The notes under the pieces: generated by a model | The model's input: only the letters and a program-made list of their open reading frames with translations | What the model was told of the DNA's origin: nothing | Databases searched by the model: none | Shown: one piece after another, positions 38,066-48,400 of the stretch | How the letters are laid out: each line of letters begins with the position of its first letter | Numbering within the stretch: position 1 is the stretch's first letter | From: Synechococcus sp. A18-25c | Lineage (GTDB): Bacteria > Cyanobacteriota > Cyanobacteriia > PCC-6307 > Cyanobiaceae | Assembly (NCBI RefSeq): GCF_014280035.1 | Contig: NZ_CP047957.1 | Coordinates: 682,001 to 746,000 of the forward strand | Direction: 5' to 3' | Length of the DNA stretch: 64,000 nt | Translations under genes and position numbers: made by a program

Positions 38066-39652
38066 ATGACCAAAGTTCTTGTTTCAGACCCCATCGATCA
38101 GGCGGGTTTAGACATCCTGGGGCAGGTGGCCCAGGTGGATCAACGGACCGGCCTCTCCGCTGAGGAACTCAAGGCGATCATCGGCGAGTACGACGCCCTG
38201 ATGATCCGTTCCGGAACGCAGGTCACCGCCGATGTGATCGAGGCGGCTGATCGTTTGCGGATTATTGGGCGAGCCGGTGTGGGTGTCGACAACGTGGACG
38301 TGCCGGCGGCCACGCAGCGAGGTGTGCTGGTGGTGAATTCCCCTGAGGGCAACACCATCGCTGCCGCCGAGCATGCTCTGGCGCTGTTGCTCTCGCTCTC
38401 ACGCCATGTGCCCCAGGCCCACGGTTCGATGCGCGCCGGCGCGTGGGACCGTAAGAAATACGTTGGAAACGAGCTCTATAAAAAGGTGCTCGGCGTGGTG
38501 GGTCTGGGCAAGATCGGCTCCCACGTAACCAAGGTTGCCAAGGCGATGGGCATGAATGTGATCGCCTTCGATCCTTTCGTGTCAGCCGAGCGTGCTCAGC
38601 AGATGCAGGTGCGATTGACAACGCTTGAGGATCTGTTCCGGCAGGCTGACTACATCACCTTGCATATCCCTCGCACTCCGGACACCGAAAATCTCGTGAA
38701 CGCCGAGTTGCTGCGCACGATGAAGCCTACGGCGCGGATCGTGAACTGCGCCCGCGGCGGCATTGTGGATGAGGCAGCCATCGCGGAAGCAATCGAGACT
38801 GGTGTGATCGCTGGAGCCGGCCTCGATGTGTTCGCGTCGGAGCCTCTCGCTCAGGATTCGCCGCTGCGTGGCGTGGAGCGCGGTCTGGTGCTGACGCCCC
38901 ACCTGGGTGCCTCTACCGAAGAAGCGCAGGAGAATGTTGCCATTGACGTTGCAGAGCAGATCCGAGATGTGTTGCTTGGGTTGCCGGCACGCAGTGCCGT
39001 CAATATTCCTGGGCTGAGTGCCGAGATCATGGAGCGGCTCAAGCCGCATCTTCAGCTGGCCGAGACCCTCGGACTGCTGGTGAGTCAGTTCAGTGGTGGT
39101 CAGCTTCAGGAGCTGGAGGTCCGTCTCCAGGGTGAATTTGCGAGCCATCCGTCACAGCCTCTGGTGGTGGCTGCCTTGAAGGGGCTTCTCACGAGTGCCC
39201 TCGGTGACCGCATTAATTACGTCAATGCCTCCTTAGAGGCCAAGGGGCGCGGCATCAACGTCTTGGAAGTCAAGGATGACGCCAGTCGTGATTTCGCGGG
39301 TGGTTCCCTGCAGCTCACCACCCGTGGCTCTCAGGGGGGGCACAGCGTCACCGGCGCCGTGTTTGCGGATGGGGAACTGCGAGTCACCACGATCGATGAA
39401 TTTCCGGTGAATGTGCCGCCAAGCCGCCACATGTTGTTCACCCGTCACCGGGATATGCCTGGGATCATTGGCCACCTCGGCTCTCTGCTCGGAGAACACA
39501 ATGTGAACATTGCTTCGATGCAGGTGGGCCGTCGCATCGTCCGGGGTGATGCCGTGATGGTGTTGAGCATCGACGATCCGATCCCGCCGGCTTTGCTGGC
39601 CACGATCAACAGCATTAATGGCATCCAGGAAGCTCATCCTGTGACGCTGTGA
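38066..39652 (+). CDS. serA: D-3-phosphoglycerate dehydrogenase
   Basis: The first enzyme of serine synthesis, oxidising 3-phosphoglycerate with NAD. The 528-residue protein is the long type: catalytic/nucleotide domains with VLGVVGLGKIGSHVTKVAKA, the substrate and catalytic segments NCARGGIVDEAAI and LTPHLGASTEEAQ, then an intervening domain and a C-terminal ACT domain (MPGIIGHLGSLLGEHNVNIA) expected to bind serine. It is followed directly by prmA, with which it shares one base. Confidence 0.98.
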   Translation: MTKVLVSDPIDQAGLDILGQVAQVDQRTGLSAEELKAIIGEYDALMIRSGTQVTADVIEAADRLRIIGRAGVGVDNVDVPAATQRGVLVVNSPEGNTIAAAEHALALLLSLSRHVPQAHGSMRAGAWDRKKYVGNELYKKVLGVVGLGKIGSHVTKVAKAMGMNVIAFDPFVSAERAQQMQVRLTTLEDLFRQADYITLHIPRTPDTENLVNAELLRTMKPTARIVNCARGGIVDEAAIAEAIETGVIAGAGLDVFASEPLAQDSPLRGVERGLVLTPHLGASTEEAQENVAIDVAEQIRDVLLGLPARSAVNIPGLSAEIMERLKPHLQLAETLGLLVSQFSGGQLQELEVRLQGEFASHPSQPLVVAALKGLLTSALGDRINYVNASLEAKGRGINVLEVKDDASRDFAGGSLQLTTRGSQGGHSVTGAVFADGELRVTTIDEFPVNVPPSRHMLFTRHRDMPGIIGHLGSLLGEHNVNIASMQVGRRIVRGDAVMVLSIDDPIPPALLATINSINGIQEAHPVTL

Positions 39653-40542
39653 TGTGGTGGCGGCTGTCTCTTCCGATTCAGCCCGAGCTTGAAGAATCGC
39701 TTCTCTGGAAGCTGAATGAGCTCGGCCTGCATCGGGTTGCTGTGCAACACGCACCGGAAACACCGGATCAGTGCACCTTGCTGGCATGGTTGCCGGCCCA
39801 TGAGTGGCCGGTGGACCAGCGCCATGAGCTGCTTGGCAGCCTTGAGCCCCTCGCGCACACCTTTGGACTGGCTCTCGCGGCGCCTCGATGGGATGAGCTG
39901 GCTGATGAGGATTGGAGCCGGAGCTGGAAGCAGCACTGGCAACCGGATCCCGTTGGCCGCGGCATGCTCATCCTGCCGGCCTGGTTGGAGGTGCCTGAGG
40001 AGCATGCCGGTCGCCTCGTGTTGAAGATGGACCCCGGCAGTGCCTTCGGGACGGGCAGTCATCCCACGACACGGCTCTGCCTCGAAGCGCTTGAAGCAAC
40101 GCCGCCAAAAGGATTGAGGGTGGCTGATCTGGGCTGTGGCAGCGGCGTTCTCGGACTGGCAGCCCTGGGGCTAGGTGCCCGTCAAGTGCTGGCTGCCGAT
40201 ACGGACTCCCTGGCGGTGCGAGCGACGAACGACAATGCTGCGATCAATGCGCTGGCGCCTGATGCCTTGAGGGTGCGTCAAGGCTCGGTAGAGGTGCTTC
40301 AGGAGTTGCTGTCAGGGGAGCCAGCGGACCTGTTGCTCTGCAACATCCTGGCCCCGGTGATCGAGGCGCTGGCACCCAAGTTTCAAGGGGTTCTGAGTGC
40401 CGGTGGGCGGGGCTTGCTGAGTGGATTGCTGGTGGAACAGGCTCCCCGGCTTACTGAGGTGCTGGAGGGACTTGGATGGTCGGTGCAGCCCCTGGCTGAG
40501 CAGGGGCGCTGGGGTCTGCTGGAGATTCAGCGCCATGCTTGA
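39652..40542 (+). CDS. prmA: Ribosomal protein L11 methyltransferase
   Basis: A 296-residue SAM-dependent enzyme that trimethylates L11. The PrmA block DPGSAFGTGSHPTTRLCLEA precedes motif I (VADLGCGSGVLGLAAL). The catalytic-type motif LLCNILAPVIEAL appears as NIL-AP. The start is ATG 39652, which shares its A with the serA stop (TGATG), or GTG one codon earlier. The serA-prmA pairing may be no more than a shared transcript. Confidence 0.96.
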   Translation: MWWRLSLPIQPELEESLLWKLNELGLHRVAVQHAPETPDQCTLLAWLPAHEWPVDQRHELLGSLEPLAHTFGLALAAPRWDELADEDWSRSWKQHWQPDPVGRGMLILPAWLEVPEEHAGRLVLKMDPGSAFGTGSHPTTRLCLEALEATPPKGLRVADLGCGSGVLGLAALGLGARQVLAADTDSLAVRATNDNAAINALAPDALRVRQGSVEVLQELLSGEPADLLLCNILAPVIEALAPKFQGVLSAGGRGLLSGLLVEQAPRLTEVLEGLGWSVQPLAEQGRWGLLEIQRHA

Positions 40543-40686
40543 TAAGCGGGCCTTATGGGTGTTTCCGCTTTGATTGGCCTTGCCTGCAAACGGGCCGTTA
40601 AGTCACTGTCTGGAGGCTTGGAGGATGTAGAAAGATGCCGTCCTGCAGGTTCGTTTGATACGAGCCGCTGCAAATTCTCACCACTC

Positions 40687-40986
40687 ATGGCTTCTTACAA
40701 GGTCACCCTGGTCGCCGAAAGCGAAGGTCTCAACAAGACCATCGAAGTGCCCGACGATCAGTACATCCTCGATGCCGCTGAAGAGCAGGGCATTGACCTC
40801 CCCTACTCCTGTCGTGCCGGTGCCTGCTCCACCTGTGCAGGCAAGCTCACTGCGGGCACCGTGGATCAGTCTGACCAGAGCTTCCTGGATGACGACCAGA
40901 TCGAAGCTGGTTTCGTGCTGACGTGCGTGGCCTACCCCACCTCTGACTGCACCATCAAGACTCACGCAGAAGAAGAGCTTTACTGA
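40687..40986 (+). CDS. petF: Photosynthetic ferredoxin PetF
   Basis: A 99-residue soluble [2Fe-2S] ferredoxin that accepts electrons from photosystem I. The cluster ligands are C42, C47, C50 and C80, in [16 protein letters not shown] and FVLTCVAYP. It starts at ATG 40687 ([14 protein letters not shown]) and ends in EEELY, both typical of PetF. It has a long 5' region after prmA (144 bases) and its own terminator, so it is probably a strong monocistronic gene. Confidence 0.98.
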   Translation: MASYKVTLVAESEGLNKTIEVPDDQYILDAAEEQGIDLPYSCRAGACSTCAGKLTAGTVDQSDQSFLDDDQIEAGFVLTCVAYPTSDCTIKTHAEEELY

Positions 40987-41027
40987 GCTTCCGGCTGCGC
41001 TCCGGTCGATTCATCTCTTGAAACTTC

Positions 41028-41055
41028 AGCCACCCCTCCACAGGGGTGGCTTTTT
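41028..41055 (+). terminator. Terminator of petF
   Basis: A 9-bp perfect stem (AGCCACCCC at 41028-41036, GGGGTGGCT at 41043-41051, loop TCCACA) is followed by TTTT, 42 bases after the petF stop codon. Confidence 0.9.
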
Positions 41056-41089
41056 GCTGTCAGGGTGGTGCGGCATCGATCGTTCGCCG

Positions 41090-41476
41090 ATGTCGGCTGT
41101 TCCTGCTGCATCCCTGGGCACTGACATGGTCACTCTGCTGGATCACGGCACGGTTCACACCAGTCCGGGGGGGCAATACAGCTTTCGTGTGATCGGCCCC
41201 TGTTGCCGCCTGTTTGATCGGGAGGACCTGCCTTGGCCCTGTTGTCGTCTCGCCTGGCGCAGCAAAGAGCCCAGCTGGCGCCGTGTGGGTCGCCGTTTTG
41301 TGCCGGATCTGGCGTCGCGCCGCTGCCCGTCGTACGCCGTTGAGCTGCTCCAGCCCGGGTCCCGGCCCACGCAGACAGTCTTAACGCTCTTTCCGCAGCG
41401 ATTCACCCCTGAGATGCAGGAGTGGTGGTACAGCCGCCGCCCCAGCTCGATGGAGGCCAGCAATCTCGCCCCCTAG
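41090..41476 (+). CDS. Hypothetical protein
   Basis: A protein of up to 128 residues from ATG 41090; ATG 41126 (MVTLLDHGTVHTSPGG) is another candidate start. It contains YSFRVIGPCCRLFDREDLPW and a basic, Trp/Arg-rich C-terminal half (QRFTPEMQEWWYSRRPSSM). Two CC pairs are noticeable, but there is no known motif, signal peptide or membrane helix. It lies after the petF terminator and is convergent with psbV. Coding bias looks normal for the genome; the family is not recognised. Confidence 0.6.
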   Translation: MSAVPAASLGTDMVTLLDHGTVHTSPGGQYSFRVIGPCCRLFDREDLPWPCCRLAWRSKEPSWRRVGRRFVPDLASRRCPSYAVELLQPGSRPTQTVLTLFPQRFTPEMQEWWYSRRPSSMEASNLAP

Positions 41477-41500
41477 CGCGGTGAATGCTGCGGAGAACCC

Positions 41501-41530
41501 AAAAAAAAGCCTGCCCGAACGGGCAGGCTT
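41501..41530 (-). terminator. Terminator of psbV (possibly bidirectional)
   Basis: A 10-bp stem (41507-41516 with 41521-41530, loop GAAC) is flanked on the plus strand by eight A residues (41501-41508), which give a U-run on the minus strand 42 bases after the psbV stop. Only three T follow it on the plus strand. Confidence 0.88.
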
Positions 41531-41571
41531 TGATTGGATCGCGCTGATCGATGGATTGGCTGGGCTGCAAA

Positions 41572-42084
41572 TCAGAAGTAGATCTTGCCGCCACCCCACT
41601 CGGGACCCAGAACTTTGGGGGCCACGAGGATGTAAGCCGACATCAACTCCAGATCTTCGTCGGTGAGATCACGCATGGCCGGATAGAGGTCGCGGCTGCG
41701 CATGCTGGGATGCAAGTCGGCGATGCTGTATTCGCCGTCGTAGGACGTGGGGTCCTGCAGGTAGTCCACCAAGGCGGCGATGTTGTCGCGGGCCGGGGTG
41801 GCTAGGGCCAACGTCTCAGGATCGAGTCCAACGTTGTGGTTGGTCTTGGTGATGCCACCGGCATGGCAAGTGCCGCAGCTGGTGTTGAACACCTTGCGTC
41901 CTGCTTTCACCTGCTGCTCACTGAAGGTGACCAGGCTTCCGTCTGGATCGGACGGAACCGTGAGTGTTTCGGCATCCCACTGGGCGGCCTGGGCGGGGGC
42001 GCTGATCAGGAGGCTGGCCAGCACTGGCAGCACGATCAGCAGTCGACTCAGCGACTGACGCAGGTTGGAAAAAAGAGAGGCCAT
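41572..42084 (-). CDS. psbV: Photosystem II cytochrome c-550
   Basis: A lumenal extrinsic subunit that stabilises the oxygen-evolving complex. The 170-residue precursor starts at ATG 42084 and has a signal peptide (LLIVLPVLASLLISAPAQA, cut after about residue 33). Haem is held by C70-x-x-C73-H74 (CGTCH). The second axial histidine is expected in ADLHPSMRSRDLYPAMRDL. The C-terminus PEWGGGKIYF is typical. An ATG 30 codons upstream would spoil the signal peptide, so it is rejected. Confidence 0.97.
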   Translation of the reverse strand: MASLFSNLRQSLSRLLIVLPVLASLLISAPAQAAQWDAETLTVPSDPDGSLVTFSEQQVKAGRKVFNTSCGTCHAGGITKTNHNVGLDPETLALATPARDNIAALVDYLQDPTSYDGEYSIADLHPSMRSRDLYPAMRDLTDEDLELMSAYILVAPKVLGPEWGGGKIYF

Positions 42085-42170
42085 GAAGGATGCCAGAAAC
42101 TGACGAATACAGCGCACACGTTCTTGTATCACGGAGTGGGAACCACGCGTGGGGGATTCCGCTCCGGCGA

Positions 42171-43142
42171 TCACGAACTGTTGCAGCAGGAGTCCTGGAT
42201 GCTGGGGGTCACGTCCAGGGAGAGGAAGTCCTTGGCCAAGATCGTGTTGGGGAAGATGGCTTGCGCTTCGGCGAGAAGATCGTCTGCTGTCACTGCGTTT
42301 CCAGGGGCATAGCGGGGGCTGAGATGGGTCAGCACCAGCTGGCCAACGCCGGCTTCGCTGGCCGTCTGAGCCGCCATGGTGCTGGTGGAGTGCTGTTTCT
42401 GAAACGCCATGTCGGCTTCTGCGTGGGAGAAGGTCGATTCATGAATCAAGAGATCCGCCCCTTCAGCGAGCTGCACGGCTGCTTCGCAGAACACCGTGTC
42501 GGTGCAGTACATGAGGCTGGCTCCTAAACGTTCCGGTCCGCAAAGCTCCTGTCCATCAATGCGGCGTCCGTCCTCCAGCGTCACGGTCTCTCCGCGTTTC
42601 AGGGCGGCGTAAACCGGCCCGGGCGGGATGTTGAGCTCCTGGGCTTTTTGCACATCAAACCGGCCAGGACGCGGTTTCTGATCGATGCGGTACGCGTAGG
42701 CCGGCACCCGATGGTGAAGTGGCGTCGTGCGCACACGGAGGTCGTCGTCTTCGAAGACGACCCGATCGGTTTCGGCGGCCTCGCGCACCCGATGCACCGT
42801 CAGGGGGTAGCCGATCCGCGTGGAGCTCGTGCGCAGCACCCCCTGTAGATAGTTGTCGAGCGGATCAGGCCCATAGAGATCCACGCCGTTGCTGCTGCCG
42901 CTGAGCCCGAGGCTGGCCAGCAGCCCAGGCAGTCCGAACACGTGATCCCCATGCATGTGGGTGACGAAGATCCTGCGCAGTTGCGACAGGCGCAGATCAC
43001 TGCGCATGAACTGGTGCTGGGTGCCTTCTCCGCAGTCGAACAACCACAGCTCAGCGCGCTGAGGCAGTCGGACCGCCACCGCTGAAACGTTGCGCGTGCG
43101 CGTTGGAACTCCGGAACTGGTGCCGAGAAAGGTGACCTGCAC
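42171..43142 (-). CDS. rnz: Ribonuclease Z
   Basis: The tRNA 3' end-processing zinc endonuclease, 323 residues. It begins [20 protein letters not shown], has the metal-binding HMHGDH at residues 62-67, [12 protein letters not shown], and later metal ligands in the HESTF and LTHLSPRY segments. All the standard motifs are present. It is the gene upstream of psbV on the same strand, with 86 bases between them. Confidence 0.97.
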   Translation of the reverse strand: MQVTFLGTSSGVPTRTRNVSAVAVRLPQRAELWLFDCGEGTQHQFMRSDLRLSQLRRIFVTHMHGDHVFGLPGLLASLGLSGSSNGVDLYGPDPLDNYLQGVLRTSSTRIGYPLTVHRVREAAETDRVVFEDDDLRVRTTPLHHRVPAYAYRIDQKPRPGRFDVQKAQELNIPPGPVYAALKRGETVTLEDGRRIDGQELCGPERLGASLMYCTDTVFCEAAVQLAEGADLLIHESTFSHAEADMAFQKQHSTSTMAAQTASEAGVGQLVLTHLSPRYAPGNAVTADDLLAEAQAIFPNTILAKDFLSLDVTPSIQDSCCNSS

Positions 43143-43232
43143 GATCGGGCGGGCTCAATGGTCAATCTGCCATGCAGGCCTGGCTGTATCGCTTCAGGCG
43201 GGGCACACTGAGTCCCCCTCGCCCTCACTGGA

Positions 43233-44609
43233 GTGCTCCTGCCCCTCTCCATGGCCCTGGTGGTGCTGGCGGCTGAACCGCGGGCTGCGATCACCCTCCA
43301 GGAGCCCCAGATGCGGGTGCTGGTGGCGGAGGACTCGCAGCTGCTGCTGCGGGCCGATGCTGATGAGCCGTTGCGGGTGCGCGGTCTGGGGCATCAGGAG
43401 CGGCGTCTTAAGCGTTTAAAGGTTCAGCTGCGTGGCGGTCGACTGCATCTTGCCGGAGGCGGGGTGGCGACCTCACTCCGGATCAGCAGCGATGATCCCC
43501 GGGGCATCTGGCTGGGCACACGGCGTTACCGCGGTGACCTGCGACTGCTCGTGCGTGACGGCAGGATTCTGGCCATCAATCAGCTGGGCATTGAGACCTA
43601 TTTGTCCAGCGTTGTCGGCAGTGAAATGCCGTCAAAGTGGCCCCTGGCCGCTCTCCAGGCCCAGGCTGTGGCGGCTCGCACCTATGCCCTGCGCCAACGG
43701 GGGAGCAAAGGGGATTTCGACGTGCGGGCCACTGTGAGCAGCCAGGTTTATAAGGGCATCGAATCGGAGACCCCCAGCACCCTCGAGGCGGTGGCCACAA
43801 CCCGCTCCCTTGTGTTGGTGCATGGCGGACGCTTAATCAACGCTGTGTTTCACAGCAGTTCCGGTGGGGCCACTGAGCCCAGTGGTGAGGTCTGGAGAAT
43901 CCAGCATCCTTACTTGGTGAGCGTTGCGGACCACGATGACCACAGTCCGGTGCATCGTTGGAATCAACGGTTCGATGCCCTTGAGTTGCGTCGTCGTTTT
44001 CAGGAAACTGGAGGCGTCAACCAGCTGAGTGTTCTCGCCACAAGTTCCACGGGGCGGGTGCGTTCAGCCCGGATTCAGGGGCCGCGTGGATCGCTGGTGC
44101 TGACAGGGCGTGAGCTGCGTCAACGGCTTGGTTTGAAAAGCACCATGGTGCAGTTTTCAATGTTGCAGGGTGCTGGGGCCAGCGAAGGGTCGGAACCTCG
44201 CATGGAGCCAGATAGGGCTGAGCCCGCGCCGCAGTTGATTGGTCTTTGGCGTGACTCCGTTAGTGGTCTCAAGGTGTCGCCATCACCATCGCCCGCGCCA
44301 GTGCAGCCCTTGCGGGTGGGGTCGCTCGCGCCTCCTCCCACGCCACCACCGCTGCCAGAGCTGCCTACCTCGGCGCCTGCTAGAGCTACCGCTCCCATCG
44401 AGGCGCCAGTGCTCGAGGCGAGGGGGCGAGGTTTCGGCCATGGTGTCGGCATGAGCCAGTGGGGAGCGCACGGCCTGGCACTCAAGGGGGCCGATTTTCG
44501 CGAGATTCTCCGTCACTACTACCGCGGTGCCCTGATCAGGCCCTATCGCCCAGGTGATGACCCCTCGGTGGCAGCGAGCCCCCCATCCGAGCCAGTGTGG
44601 AGGAGTTGA
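43233..44609 (+). CDS. SpoIID/LytB-domain protein
   Basis: A 458-residue protein starting with GTG. The N-terminus LLPLSMALVVLAAEPRAAIT may be a signal peptide. The SpoIID domain is shown by YRGDLRLLVRDGRILAINQL, LSSVVGSEMPSKWPLAALQA, QAVAARTYAL and FHSSSGGATEPS. A proline-rich spacer (about residues 345-385) separates it from the conserved GRGFGHGVGMSQWGAHGLAL. SpoIID proteins are glycan-strand-cutting enzymes in spore formers; cyanobacterial members are presumed to act on peptidoglycan. It lies 16 bases before the nagB-like gene. Confidence 0.88.
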   Translation: MLLPLSMALVVLAAEPRAAITLQEPQMRVLVAEDSQLLLRADADEPLRVRGLGHQERRLKRLKVQLRGGRLHLAGGGVATSLRISSDDPRGIWLGTRRYRGDLRLLVRDGRILAINQLGIETYLSSVVGSEMPSKWPLAALQAQAVAARTYALRQRGSKGDFDVRATVSSQVYKGIESETPSTLEAVATTRSLVLVHGGRLINAVFHSSSGGATEPSGEVWRIQHPYLVSVADHDDHSPVHRWNQRFDALELRRRFQETGGVNQLSVLATSSTGRVRSARIQGPRGSLVLTGRELRQRLGLKSTMVQFSMLQGAGASEGSEPRMEPDRAEPAPQLIGLWRDSVSGLKVSPSPSPAPVQPLRVGSLAPPPTPPPLPELPTSAPARATAPIEAPVLEARGRGFGHGVGMSQWGAHGLALKGADFREILRHYYRGALIRPYRPGDDPSVAASPPSEPVWRS

Positions 44610-44625
44610 GCTCTCCTGACGCTGC

Positions 44626-45411
44626 GTGCCTCTGCTTTCCACCCGCCTCGTGGTGCAACGCCGGCCAGAGCCGGTGGCCTTGATGCAGGCAGTAACGGAT
44701 CACCTTGAGATGCATCTCGCTGCAGCTCTGAATCAGCACTCGTTCAAACCACTGGGACTGGCGACCGGGCGCACCATGGAGCCTTTGTATCGGGAGTTGG
44801 TGCACCGTCTGATGCGGTGGCCTGAGCAGCGCCTTGCGCACTTGAGACGTCGTTGGAGCAGTTTCAACCTCGATGAATATGTGGGGTTACCCAGCAGTGA
44901 TCCGAGAAGTTTTGCCTTCTACATGCAGTCGCAGCTTGGTGATCCTCTGCAGCTGCCTGCTTCTCACTTGCGGCTGCCGGATGGCATGGCGGCGGACCCT
45001 GCCATTGAGGCGCTTCGTTATCGCGCTGATTTGCGCCAGGCCGGGGGCATTGGGCTGCAGTTACTGGGCCTCGGAGGGAATGGACATGTGGGATTCAACG
45101 AACCGCCTTCCGCCGCCGATGCGGCTTGCCGTGTGGTGACGTTGCAGCCGGCCACGCGGCTGCAGAATGCCGGAGCCTTTGGGGGCGATCCCGCCGCCGT
45201 TCCCTCGCAGGCGATCACCCTTGGCCTCGACGACATCCTCTCGGCCGACGAAATCCATTTGATCGTGACCGGTGCCGCCAAGGCGGAGATTCTGCGCAAG
45301 GCCTTGCTGGAGCCCTGCCAGGATGCGGTCCCGGCCAGCTGGCTGCAGCGCCATCCCAGCGTGCATCTGTGGGTGGATGATGCTGCCAGTGCACACCTCC
45401 CCAGCTCTTGA
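44626..45411 (+). CDS. nagB: Glucosamine-6-phosphate deaminase-like protein
   Basis: A 261-residue protein starting with GTG. The NagB blocks are LGLATGRTMEPLYREL, SFNLDEYVGL, LGLGGNGHVGFNEPPS, and the C-terminal VTGAAKAEILRKAL. It would convert glucosamine-6-phosphate to fructose-6-phosphate and ammonia. A 6-phosphogluconolactonase role is less likely because the FNLDEY and GNGHVGFNEP motifs are those of deaminases. Its stop overlaps the TTG start of the next gene by four bases. Confidence 0.87.
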   Translation: MPLLSTRLVVQRRPEPVALMQAVTDHLEMHLAAALNQHSFKPLGLATGRTMEPLYRELVHRLMRWPEQRLAHLRRRWSSFNLDEYVGLPSSDPRSFAFYMQSQLGDPLQLPASHLRLPDGMAADPAIEALRYRADLRQAGGIGLQLLGLGGNGHVGFNEPPSAADAACRVVTLQPATRLQNAGAFGGDPAAVPSQAITLGLDDILSADEIHLIVTGAAKAEILRKALLEPCQDAVPASWLQRHPSVHLWVDDAASAHLPSS

Positions 45412-48400
45412 GCGGTTGGCAGTTCTGGATTGACCGCGGCGGCACCTTCACCGACCTGGTGGGTCGGAAACCCGACGGGCAGCTCGTGGTGCGCAAGGTG
45501 CTGTCCGTCCAACCAGGTGTTCTTGGAGACCCCGCTGTTGCGGCGATCCGCGCGCTCCTGGGTCTGCGTCCTAGCCAGCCCATCGCTCCCGGTTTGATTG
45601 ATGAATTTCGGCTGGGCACCACCGTGGCCACCAACGCCTTGCTGGAGGGGGCCGGTGATCCCGTGCTACTTCTCACCAACAGGGGGCTGGCGGATCTGCT
45701 GCGCATCGGTGATCAGCATCGACAGGATCTGTTTGCCTTGGCGATCCCCGAGCCGCCATCCCTGATTACGGCTGTGGAAGAGGTGGATGGCCGTCTGGAT
45801 GCGGAGGGCCATGAGATCGCTCCATTGCAGCTCGGAGCCGGGCTGCGCCAGCGATTGAGTCGTCACCATCAGGCCGGAATCCGCTGCTGCGCCATTGCGC
45901 TGATGCATGCCTGGCGTGATCCGGTGCATGAACAGTCGCTAGCGGAGCTGGTGCTTGCGCTTGGTTTTGAGACGGTGGTGTGTTCGCACCAGGCCAGCCC
46001 GATGCCGCGTCTGGTCCCGCGCGGTCAAACCACGCTGGTGGAGGCCGCGGTGCGGCCGGTGCTCTCCGCATATCTGAAACAGGTGCAACGGGCCCTCGGG
46101 GACCGCACCCGCCTGCAAGTGATGACCTCAAGCGGGGCGCTGCAGTCCTCCGGAACCTTGCTGGCCAAGGACACGATCCTGTCGGGGCCCGCCGGCGGCA
46201 TGGTCGGCGCGGTTGCTGCCGCCCAGCGGGCGGGCCTGGGGGCGAAGGCGCTAGTGGGGGTTGATATGGGCGGCACCAGCACGGATGTGTTCTGCCTGCC
46301 GGCCGGTGCGGCAGATCGCGACTGGGAACGCAGTGCCGAGACCGAGATCGCCGGGTTGCTGTTGACGGCCTCGCGCCTGCCGATTCACACCGTTGCGGCC
46401 GGAGGTGGCTCGATCATCGAGCCGGATGCCGGACGACTATTGGTGGGGCCTCGGTCCGCCGGAGCCGATCCAGGACCGGCCTGCTATCGCAATGGCGGTC
46501 CGCTTACCCTCACCGATGCCCACCTGCTGCTCGGCCGGCTCCAGGCAGGGGCATTTCCTGCTGTGTTCGGTCCGGCGAGGGATCAGCGCCCGGATCTGGA
46601 GGCCACCCGTGCAGGCTTTCACAGGCTTTCCTCGGAGCTGGGTCAGACCCCGGAACAACTGGCGGAAGGCGCTCTCGATCTGGCGGTCGATGCCATGGCT
46701 GCGGCCATTCGTCAGGTGTCGTTGTTTCGCGGGCATGACATCCGCGGAGGCGTCTTGATCGCTTACGGCGGCGCCGCCGGTCAGCTGGCCTGTCGATTGG
46801 CGGAAGCCCTGGGATTGCAAGAGGTGCTGCTGCATCCGCTGGCGGGTGTGCTGTCGGCCTATGGCATCGGCCAGGCGCGGCAGCGGCAGCTGCATCAACG
46901 GGCCATCCGCCGACCTTTGGACGCTGACTTGCTGAAGCGGTTGCCGTCGATGGTCCGTGCCGATTTGGGTAGCGCCACGGACGCCCTGCGCCGGGAAGGC
47001 AGCGGCAGTACTGGCGCCTTGGACCATCAAATCCGGCTCGAGCTTCGTGATGCATCATCCGAGCAGGGCCTGATGCTCAGCCTGGAGCCCAACCCAGAAG
47101 CTCTATCGCTCCATTGGATGGAGGACCAGTTCGATCGCGCCCATCGGCTGCGCTTCGGTTACGTCGCCTCCCGCACGGCTCCGCTGATGGCCGAGCGCCT
47201 GGAGGTGGAGGTGTTGGAGACGCACCGGCTGGATGACGCCTCTGTTCTGGCTGCAGAGGCTGAGGGAGGGACCCCCTCGCCAGCAGCCCTGCGGCGTGCG
47301 CGCGTGCATTGGCGAGAGGCTGGATGGTGCGATGTGCCGGTGCTGCAGCGTTGGCAGCTGCCTCTGGATCAGCCCCTGGAAGGTCCGGCTCTGATCCTGG
47401 ATCCCACCGCTGGCATTGTGCTGGAACCGGCCTGGACGGCTTGCCGTTCGAGCGATGGCAGCGTGTTGCTGCAACACCATCCGCTGACGCCGTCCCGCAG
47501 GACACCCAGCAGTAACGACGCGGTGATCACGCCCGGTGAGGTGGACGCCCGGCCGGATCCTGTGGATCTGAGCCTCTTTCATCACCGGTTCATGCAGATC
47601 GCCGAGCGCATGGGCGAGCGCCTGCGCCAGACCAGTCGCTCCGTGAATATCCGCGAGCGGCTGGACTTCTCCTGTGCGCTGTTTGATGCCCGTGGGGCGT
47701 TGGTGGCTAACGCGCCGCACATTCCCGTGCATCTGGGTTCGATGGGGGATGCGGTCGCTGATCTTCTGGCGCAGATCCAGCGCGGTGAGCGTCCGGCTCT
47801 GGTGGCTGGGGACACCGTGATCAGCAACGATCCCTTTCACGGTGGCACCCATCTTCCCGACATCACCGCCATCACGCCGGTGTTTGCGCCGGGAGCACCC
47901 CACCCCTTTGCCTTTGTGGCTTGCCGTGGTCACCACGCTGATGTGGGTGGGCTCACCCCTGGGTCGATGCCTCCTTTCAGCCAGACCATTGATCAGGAGG
48001 GTTGGCTGGTGCGCAATCACTGGCTCATCCGCGCGGGTGAGCTGTGCCATGCGTCATGGGTCGCCTGTCTGCAGGAGGCGGCCATCCCGCCACGGGATCT
48101 TGCGCTGCTGTGGGCTGATCTGCAGGCCCAGTCGGCCGCCAATCATCTGGGGGTGGATCTGTTGCAGGAGTTGCTGCAGATCGAGGGTGAGGCCCGTCTG
48201 CTCGGCTATCTGCAGCATGTTCAGGATCACGCGGCTGCCACCGTTCGTCGGCTGCTCGATGGCTTTCAGGATCGGGCGTTCCAGGTGGAGCTGGATAACG
48301 GCGCGTGCCTGACGCTCGCCGTGCGCATGGATCGGGAGCAACGAAGTGCCACGCTCGATTTCAGTGGCACCAGCGCCCAGGGGTATCACAACTTCCATGC